Of a stretch of DNA of 64,000 nt, positions 59,493-64,000 are shown piece by piece. A program made the position numbers and the translations under genes. Source of the stretch: an uncultured Clostridia bacterium. Its GTDB lineage: Bacteria; Bacillota; Clostridia; Christensenellales; Borkfalkiaceae. Below the pieces are notes generated by a model, which was given only the letters and a program-made list of their open reading frames with translations, made no database searches and was not told the origin of the DNA. The DNA lies in assembly GCA_944354265.1 (NCBI GenBank), contig CALVPX010000004.1, forward strand, positions 1-64,000, read 5' to 3'. Position 1 is the stretch's first letter. Every line of letters starts with the position of its first letter.

Positions 59493-59521
59493 TTGTGCAA
59501 CCTTCCCGAGTCTGCTATAAT
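59493..59521 (+). promoter_or_regulatory. Promoter of the SDR gene, predicted leaderless
   Basis: TTGTGC (59493-59498), 17 bp, TATAAT (59516-59521), 6 nt before the ATG at 59528. The next upstream in-frame start (59495) would lie within the promoter. Confidence 0.75.
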
Positions 59522-59527
59522 ATTTGC

Positions 59528-60310
59528 ATGGACTATACTCTTATTACGGGTGCGACGGGATATCTCGGCAAAGCTTTTGCCGTTCAATGCCTTGACCGCG
59601 GCGAAAATTTATATCTGACCGGACGGAGCGCAGATAAGCTTTCCGACCTCGCCGCCCAATTGAAATCACGACGGCCGTCTGCAACAATCGCAACATTTGC
59701 CTGCGACCTCGCAGATGAGCAGTCGCGTGCGGCTCTCTTTGACGACGCCAAAGATTTAAAGTTTTCGCGCCTCATTAATGTAGCGGGAGCAGATATTCAG
59801 AAGGCGTTTGCTCTCTATGACCAGAATAAGCTGACCTTTCAGATACGCGCAAACTTCGAGGGTGCGCTTTCAATGTGTCTGTTTTGCTTAAACCACAGGG
59901 CGGAGCGTCTGAAGATAATAAACATTTCCTCCATCTGCGGCGAATATGCAATGCCCTATTTTGCCGTGTATGCGGCGTCAAAGGGTGCGCTCACATCGTT
60001 TTCTGTCGCGCTCGCAGAGGAATGCCGCAAAAGCGGCGTTACAGTAACTGCTGTTCTCCCCGGGGCCGTTCATACCCGTCCCGACGTGGAGGAGTATATC
60101 AAAGCGCAGGGAGCATGGGGCAAAATTGCGGCCAAATCGCCCGAGTATGTGGCGGCAAAGTCGCTTTCAGCGAGCGACAAAGGAAAAAAGAAACTGATAG
60201 TCGGCGGCGCCAATAAATTAATATATTATATTTCAAAAATCATCCCCGGGTGTCTGCTTATAAGGTTAAACGCCAACAGCCGCAAACATACTTATAAAGA
60301 CGCATTTTAA
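59528..60310 (+). CDS. Short-chain dehydrogenase/reductase
   Basis: 260-residue SDR. Motifs: TGATGYLG near the start for NAD(P), NVAGAD, Ser in NISSICGEY, YAASK catalytic Tyr/Lys, and PGAVHT. Substrate unknown. The ATG at 59528 gives a protein beginning DYTLITGATG, as the family does; an upstream in-frame start (59495) falls in the promoter. A hydrophobic C-terminal segment (LIYYISKIIPGCLLIRL) suggests membrane association. Confidence 0.92.
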   Translation: MDYTLITGATGYLGKAFAVQCLDRGENLYLTGRSADKLSDLAAQLKSRRPSATIATFACDLADEQSRAALFDDAKDLKFSRLINVAGADIQKAFALYDQNKLTFQIRANFEGALSMCLFCLNHRAERLKIINISSICGEYAMPYFAVYAASKGALTSFSVALAEECRKSGVTVTAVLPGAVHTRPDVEEYIKAQGAWGKIAAKSPEYVAAKSLSASDKGKKKLIVGGANKLIYYISKIIPGCLLIRLNANSRKHTYKDAF

Positions 60311-60375
60311 AGGCGCTAAAGTTTGACGGGGCGCAACGCATGTGCTAAAATATTTAAAAACTACGGAGAAGAAGA

Positions 60376-61206
60376 ATGAGCAGGGCAGATAAGATATTTA
60401 TTGACAACATGAACGACATAATGAAGAACGGCGTGTGGGATACCGATCTTCCCGTCCGTCCCCGTTGGAGCGACGGCACGCCCGCGCATACGGTAAAAAA
60501 ATTCGGCATTGTCAACCGGTACAACCTGCAGGAGGAATTTCCCATACTGACAATCCGCCGCACGGCGTTCAAATCGTGCGTGGATGAGCTCCTGTGGATA
60601 TGGCAGAAAAAATCAAACAACATTCACGACCTTAATTCAAAAATATGGGACCAATGGGCAGACGAAAGCGGCTCTATCGGCAAAGCTTACGGCTATCAGC
60701 TCGGCGTCAAGCACCACTATAAGGAGGGTGACTTCGATCAGGTTGACAGGGTTTTGTACGACCTCAAAAATAACCCTTCAAGCCGCCGCATCATGACAAA
60801 TATTTATACTTTTGCCGACCTTCACGAAATGCACCTGTACCCCTGCGCGTACTCTATGACGTTCAACGTCTCGGGCGACACCCTCAACGCCATTCTCAAT
60901 CAGCGCTCAAACGATATGCTTACAGCCAACAATTGGAATGTTGCGCAGTATGCCGTCCTCCTCATAATGATGGCGCAGGTCAGCGGATTAAAGGCGGGCG
61001 AGCTCGTGCATGTAATTGCGGACGCTCATATTTACGACCGCCATATACCCATAGTCAAAGAAATTATTGAACAGCCCCAATATCCCGCACCCAAGCTGCT
61101 TGTCGACCCCGACGTCAAAAATTTTTACGACTTCACTGTGGACAGTTTCAAGCTTGAAGACTATCAGTGCAACAAGACAAAGTACACAATACCCGTAGCG
61201 GAGTAA
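60376..61206 (+). CDS. thyA: Thymidylate synthase
   Basis: 276-residue enzyme that methylates dUMP to dTMP using methylenetetrahydrofolate. The catalytic Cys is in LYPCAYSMTFNV; QRSNDMLTANNWN supplies substrate contacts. The pattern CAYSMT in place of the commoner PCHTSF is the variant found in Bacillota relatives. It is followed by folA, which regenerates tetrahydrofolate, in the classical thyA-folA order. Confidence 0.95.
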   Translation: MSRADKIFIDNMNDIMKNGVWDTDLPVRPRWSDGTPAHTVKKFGIVNRYNLQEEFPILTIRRTAFKSCVDELLWIWQKKSNNIHDLNSKIWDQWADESGSIGKAYGYQLGVKHHYKEGDFDQVDRVLYDLKNNPSSRRIMTNIYTFADLHEMHLYPCAYSMTFNVSGDTLNAILNQRSNDMLTANNWNVAQYAVLLIMMAQVSGLKAGELVHVIADAHIYDRHIPIVKEIIEQPQYPAPKLLVDPDVKNFYDFTVDSFKLEDYQCNKTKYTIPVAE

Positions 61207-61208
61207 GT

Positions 61209-61706
61209 ATGAAGGCAATAGTTCATGTAGATAAAAAGTGGGGCATAGGTAAAGACAACGGCTTAATGTTCCGCCTGCCCGCTGATATGAAATTTTTCAG
61301 GGAGACGACCACGGGCAATGCTGTTGTGATGGGAGGCAACACGCTGCGCTCCTTCCCCGGCGGCAATCCGTTGAAAAACAGGCGCAATATTGTGCTCTCC
61401 AACACCCTTGGCGAAAGGGACGACTACAAAATTGTGCACAGCATTGAGGAGCTGTTTGCCGCTATAAAGGAGCAAAAGGGCGAAGTTTATGTTATAGGCG
61501 GAGCGGCAATCTACAGAATGCTGCTGCCCTATTGTTCGGAGGTGTTCGTCACCAAGGTCGACGCCGACGGCGACGCAGATACGTTTTTTTCCAATCTCGA
61601 CGAAGATGAAAATTTTTCGCTCGAGAGTGAGGGAGAGGAGCTTGAAACAAACGGCTATAAAATAAAATTCTGCACCTATAAAAATAATAATGTCAAACCT
61701 CTTTAA
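61209..61706 (+). CDS. folA: Dihydrofolate reductase
   Basis: 165-residue enzyme reducing dihydrofolate with NADPH. Motifs: KKWGIGKDNGLMFRLPADMKFF, VVMGGNTLRSF and VIGGAAIYRMLLPY. The ATG at 61209 is used; an in-frame upstream start (61167) would lie inside thyA. Only 2 bases separate the thyA stop from this start, so they share an mRNA. Confidence 0.96.
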   Translation: MKAIVHVDKKWGIGKDNGLMFRLPADMKFFRETTTGNAVVMGGNTLRSFPGGNPLKNRRNIVLSNTLGERDDYKIVHSIEELFAAIKEQKGEVYVIGGAAIYRMLLPYCSEVFVTKVDADGDADTFFSNLDEDENFSLESEGEELETNGYKIKFCTYKNNNVKPL

Positions 61707-61714
61707 ATAAGTAC

Positions 61715-61745
61715 GTGTGGCGCGGCTTAAAAAGCCGCGCCACAC
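61715..61745. terminator. Bidirectional terminator after folA
   Basis: GTGTGGCGCGGCTT with AAGCCGCGCCACAC, between convergent folA and the small XRE gene. Confidence 0.85.
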
Positions 61746-61764
61746 GCAGTATTTTTAATAATTT

Positions 61765-61974
61765 TCAGTAATCTGTCAGTCCCAAGAGGTAGTCGGTCGA
61801 CACGCCGAAAAATTTCGCCATATCTGCAAGCAAGGAAAGCGGAGGGTCTCTCTGCGATTTTTCATAGTGCAGGTATGTCACGCTGTTTATACCCAAAGCC
61901 TCGGCAACCTGCCGCTGTGTCATTTTCTTTTCTGTGCGCAATTCTCTTAATCGGGCGCCTAAAATAATTTCCAT
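61765..61974 (-). CDS. Small XRE-family transcriptional regulator
   Basis: 69-residue Cro/CI-type regulator consisting of little more than the helix-turn-helix (KMTQRQVAEALGINSVTYLHYEKSQRDPP), ending GVSTDYLLGLTDY. It may repress its own promoter and the divergent one at 61991, since tandem direct repeats lie in the region between. No partner toxin gene is apparent on either side. Confidence 0.92.
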   Translation of the reverse strand: MEIILGARLRELRTEKKMTQRQVAEALGINSVTYLHYEKSQRDPPLSLLADMAKFFGVSTDYLLGLTDY

Positions 61975-61990
61975 ATTTTTCCGTTATCAT

Positions 61991-62019
61991 TTGACATATT
62001 ACCATTTTGTTAGTATAAT
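61991..62019 (+). promoter_or_regulatory. Consensus promoter divergent from the small XRE gene
   Basis: TTGACA (61991-61996), exactly 17 bp, TATAAT (62014-62019). The start of RNA is near 62026. Confidence 0.8.
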
Positions 62020-62045
62020 ATATTCAAAACTACCAAATTGTTAGT
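62000..62045. promoter_or_regulatory. Tandem direct repeats, candidate operators
   Basis: TACCATTTTGTTAGT (62000-62014) and TACCAAATTGTTAGT (62031-62045), 13 of 15 identical, 31 bp apart (about three helical turns). The first overlaps the spacer and -10 of the promoter at 61991-62019; the second begins 11 bp after the -10. Confidence 0.6.
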
Positions 62046-62138
62046 TAATTGAATGGCTTTTAATTGCCCGCAAAATAGTTTGTGGAACCCGTCCGATTAA
62101 AGGCAGCCCCGCCGCGCTTTGCGCGGCGGGGCTGCCTT
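62026..62138 (+). ncRNA. Candidate small transcript from the 61991 promoter
   Basis: About 115 nt from the predicted start to the strong terminator. It could be a small RNA or encode a 15-residue peptide (ATG 62053 to TAA 62100) without a visible Shine-Dalgarno. Speculative. Confidence 0.4.
62099..62138. terminator. Strong hairpin terminator
   Basis: AAAGGCAGCCCCGCCGCGC with GCGCGGCGGGGCTGCCTTT, loop TTT. Confidence 0.85.
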
Positions 62139-62222
62139 TGTCCTTTGAAAACTTTTAATTCACCTCACATGTGATCGGGTGCATAAACTGCAATATAATG
62201 GAATTTTACGGGAGATAAAGTT

Positions 62223-62990
62223 TTGCAGTACTTTATGGGTTTAAGCGGTTGGCAGCAGGCATTGCTTGCCTGTACGTTTACATGGGCAATGACTGCCGCC
62301 GGCGCGTCGCTCGTGTTCTTTTTCAAAAATGTCAGCCCATCGGCGTTCAGTTTTATGATGTCGGGCGCTTCGGGCATAATGCTCGCTTCGGCCTTCTTTT
62401 CGCTCCTTTTGCCCGCGCTTGAAGCGGGAGGGGAGTATTCTTTCATCGTTCTCACCTCAGGCTTTGTGGCGGGCGGACTTTTGATTATCTTTACCGATTT
62501 CGCCGTCGACAGGCTGAATTTATTTTCCAACAAAATGGCCCGTTCGGGCGCGGTCACCTGCGTCGCCGTCACCATACACAACATACCCGAAGGCATGGCG
62601 GTGGGGGTTGCGTTCGCCGCTATAGGCGGCGGTTCTTCCGCCGTAATTTCTGCCGTCATGCTCGCATTCGGCATAGGCATACAAAACTTTCCCGAAGGCA
62701 TGTGCGTGGCCTTCCCCCTGCGCGCCAACGGTTATTCGCGCTTTAAAAGCTTTTTTATCGGTCAGCTTTCGGGCGCCGTCGAAATTGTCTCGGGCGTGGT
62801 CGGTGCCGTCGCGGTGACGTTTATTTCGGGCCTTCTGCCCTTTGCGCTCGCCTTTTCTGCGGGGGCAATGCTTGCCGTCGTCTGCTCTGAACTCATTCCC
62901 CAAAGCTTTGAAAACGGCAAAATCAAGGCCACTTTGGGCGTCGTGGCGGGCTTTGCACTCATGATGATACTCGATATTGCTCTCGGCTGA
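62223..62990 (+). CDS. ZIP family metal (zinc) transporter
   Basis: 255-residue membrane protein of the ZIP/GufA family importing Zn2+ or related ions. Visible are the metal-path motif HNIPEGMAVGVAF in helix 4 and QNFPEGMCVAFPLR in helix 5 (Gln replaces the more frequent His), plus SGASGIMLASAFFSLLLPAL in an early helix and ELIPQSFEN in a later helix. The TTG start at 62223 has GGGAG 9-14 nt upstream; an in-frame ATG at 62235 would also fit. TATAAT at 62194 is its likely -10. No Zur box was recognised. Confidence 0.9.
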   Translation: MQYFMGLSGWQQALLACTFTWAMTAAGASLVFFFKNVSPSAFSFMMSGASGIMLASAFFSLLLPALEAGGEYSFIVLTSGFVAGGLLIIFTDFAVDRLNLFSNKMARSGAVTCVAVTIHNIPEGMAVGVAFAAIGGGSSAVISAVMLAFGIGIQNFPEGMCVAFPLRANGYSRFKSFFIGQLSGAVEIVSGVVGAVAVTFISGLLPFALAFSAGAMLAVVCSELIPQSFENGKIKATLGVVAGFALMMILDIALG

Positions 62991-63023
62991 ATAATTTATC
63001 TGCGCCGTGCCCAAAATAAGGGT

Positions 63024-63104
63024 ATGAAAAAGGATATCGACCTCACCCGCCGCGACGAGCGCGAAACGCTCATAAAGCCCCAAAAGCAAGGTGACTGCAA
63101 ATGA
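63024..63104 (+). CDS. Possible 26-residue protein coupled to spoVAC
   Basis: Frame of 26 codons (basic and acidic: KKDIDLTRRDERETLIKP) ending in TGA that overlaps the spoVAC ATG (ATGA). Its own Shine-Dalgarno is weak (AAGGG too close). It lies between the ZIP gene and spoVAC. Translational coupling is suggested by the overlap, but it may be chance. Confidence 0.35.
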   Translation: MKKDIDLTRRDERETLIKPQKQGDCK

Positions 63105-63550
63105 CGGGCAAGCACAGGGAAAATTATAACAGCAACTACCTTGAATACGTCAAGAGCCACGAACCGCAGACCAAGCATTTCAAAAATTGTGCGGCTGCAT
63201 TCGGCGTAGGAGGGCTAATTTGTACGATTGGGCAGTTTTTGAGGTATATGCTCGAATTCGCAGGGCTCACCGGCGACGTGCTTTCGGGGAGTGTCTCGGT
63301 CATACTCATTTTTTTGGGCTGCCTTCTTACGGGGCTCGGCGTGTACGACCGCATAGGCCGCTATGCGGGAGCCGGTTCAATAGTGCCAATAACGGGGTTT
63401 GCCAACTCCGTTGCGTCCCCTGCCATAGAATTCAAAACTGAGGGTTGGATATACGGCATGGCGGCAAAAATGTTCACCGTGGCGGGCGCCATAATAGTTT
63501 TCGGCGTATTTTCGGGCGCGCTCGTCGGGCTGATATACTACTTTATTTAA
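63101..63550 (+). CDS. spoVAC: Stage V sporulation protein AC
   Basis: 149-residue membrane protein of the SpoVA channel that moves dipicolinic acid into and out of the spore core. Family features: the FGVGGLICTIGQFLR start of the first helix, TGLGVYDRIGRYAGAGSIVPITGFANSVASPAIEFKTEGW, and the final hydrophobic helix. About four transmembrane segments. AAGGTGA precedes the ATG. spoVAD and spoVAE, which normally follow, are not next to it: a ZTP riboswitch and pflA come instead. Confidence 0.93.
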   Translation: MTGKHRENYNSNYLEYVKSHEPQTKHFKNCAAAFGVGGLICTIGQFLRYMLEFAGLTGDVLSGSVSVILIFLGCLLTGLGVYDRIGRYAGAGSIVPITGFANSVASPAIEFKTEGWIYGMAAKMFTVAGAIIVFGVFSGALVGLIYYFI

Positions 63551-63618
63551 AGATCGCAACCGACACAATATATTGTGCGCTGTTAAATTTTTTCAATCAA
63601 TATTTTGTGATAAAAGTA

Positions 63619-63647
63619 TTGACAACAGCGTAAATAAATGTTAGAAT
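63619..63647 (+). promoter_or_regulatory. Promoter of the ZTP riboswitch / pflA transcript
   Basis: TTGACA (63619-63624), 17 bp, TAGAAT (63642-63647). Confidence 0.8.
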
Positions 63648-63661
63648 ACGAATACATCAAT

Positions 63662-63741
63662 AAACTGATCGCGCAACTGACGATTTTTGCGGATGAACCG
63701 CGGGGTAGCGCGAATTGATTGAAATGTCGTTCGTCTGGGCA
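63662..63741 (+). promoter_or_regulatory. ZTP riboswitch (pfl motif)
   Basis: The conserved blocks are visible: CGCGCAACTGACG, then AACCGCGGGGTAGCGCG, then CGTTCGTCTGGGCA at the 3' end, matching the pfl/ZTP consensus (CUGGGCA end motif and CCGGGGUAG-like loop). It senses ZTP/AICAR, a sign of folate shortage, and lies directly before pflA. The variant CGTCTGGGCA fits related members. Confidence 0.9.
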
Positions 63742-63776
63742 AATTTATCATCACAGGGTAAATGTTGCCCTTTTTT
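63737..63776 (+). terminator. Terminator of the ZTP riboswitch
   Basis: GGGCAAATTTA with TAAATGTTGCCC, then TTTTTT. The 5' arm overlaps the aptamer's final GGGCA, so ligand binding would prevent the terminator. Confidence 0.8.
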
Positions 63777-63789
63777 ATGTGGAGGTTGC

Positions 63790-64000
63790 ATGACGGGTAG
63801 AATTCATTCCTTTGAATCGTTCGGCACGGTCGACGGCCCCGGTATTCGCTTTGTCGTATTTCTTCAGGGCTGCCCTATGCGCTGCCTTTATTGCCACAAT
63901 CCCGATACATGGGTAACGGGCGGCGGAACAGAATATTCGGCGGAGGAGGTCGCTGCGCGCGCGCTTAAATATAAAAATTATTTTGCAGGGGGCGGCGGTG
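63790..64000 (+). CDS. pflA: Pyruvate formate-lyase activating enzyme, N-terminal part (3' end outside window)
   Basis: Radical SAM enzyme that installs the glycyl radical on pyruvate formate-lyase. About 70 residues are visible. They carry [39 protein letters not shown], with the CxxxCxxC cluster motif typical of PflA. GGAGG precedes the ATG. The gene continues beyond the window. Control by the ZTP riboswitch ties formate/one-carbon supply to folate status. Confidence 0.93.
   Translation, partial: MTGRIHSFESFGTVDGPGIRFVVFLQGCPMRCLYCHNPDTWVTGGGTEYSAEEVAARALKYKNYFAGGGG

Noticed and set aside
59495..60310. Earlier in-frame start of the SDR gene at 59495.
   Set aside because: The extra codons overlap the TTGTGC-17-TATAAT promoter and do not resemble SDR N-termini.

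Overview
The window looks like the chromosome of a spore-forming or formerly spore-forming anaerobe of the Bacillota (Clostridia-like). The evidence is a trimeric [FeFe] hydrogenase (hydCBA), pflA, D-lactate dehydrogenase, ferredoxin-type aldo/keto reductases, spoVB and spoVAC, the tsaE-tsaB-rimI block, PyrK/PyrD-type pyrimidine synthesis, ECF-type vitamin uptake, and Gram-positive lipoproteins with Cys lipoboxes. Base composition is about half GC by eye. No phage, IS transposase, rRNA or CRISPR array was seen. Genus cannot be fixed from the sequence alone.

Layout. 1-5905: protein quality control (tig end, clpP, clpX, lon, engB). 5889-11658: a lipoprotein, a LysR regulator, and a redox group (flavodoxin, two ferredoxin-type aldo/keto reductases) followed by an ECF S-component and a DUF1893 protein. 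11775-16679: a YoaK-like membrane protein, then a tightly overlapping nucleoside deoxyribosyltransferase / sugar isomerase / FGGY kinase / AraD-like aldolase operon. 16741-17915: a consensus promoter, an FMN riboswitch with terminator, and ribU. 17987-23121: tsaE-tsaB-rimI, a hydrolase without a standard start codon, a membrane-anchored MurF-like ligase and ddl. 23165-29187: isocitrate dehydrogenase and the hydCBA operon. 29205-31446: an unassigned structured RNA candidate, dispersed hairpin repeats and a CNNM/CBS transporter. 31682-44107: ldhA, a repeat-bearing SGNH lipoprotein, an exonuclease, an RsmF-like methyltransferase, a 1364-residue surface lipoprotein, paired half-size TSUP genes and spoVB. 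44182-46091: LysM-like, Cys-rich and phosphoesterase genes. 46110-52920: the pyr operon, with a leader-peptide attenuator candidate and two inserted membrane-protein paralogues. 52983-58194: a deacetylase, an XRE regulator and a damaged-looking gal locus (SDR-GalT fusion, galK, frameshifted galM). 58602-64000: tRNA-Thr, a SPOR-like protein, an SDR, thyA-folA, a small XRE regulator facing a consensus promoter with a short transcript, a ZIP transporter, spoVAC, and a ZTP riboswitch ahead of pflA.

The most notable items are: (1) an in-frame fusion of the first half of an SDR to the C-terminal half of a class II GalT; (2) a pyrBI-like leader peptide whose stop codon lies inside a terminator upstream of pyrB; (3) five genes whose -10 box lies 6-8 nt before the ATG, suggesting leaderless mRNAs; (4) a family of about 73-bp hairpin elements whose end arms differ in sequence but still pair; (5) an AUA/AUU start for an alpha/beta hydrolase; (6) a structured RNA candidate after hydA; and (7) a divergent operator/promoter with a short transcript next to a small XRE gene. 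All functions are read from motifs and context; no database search was run.
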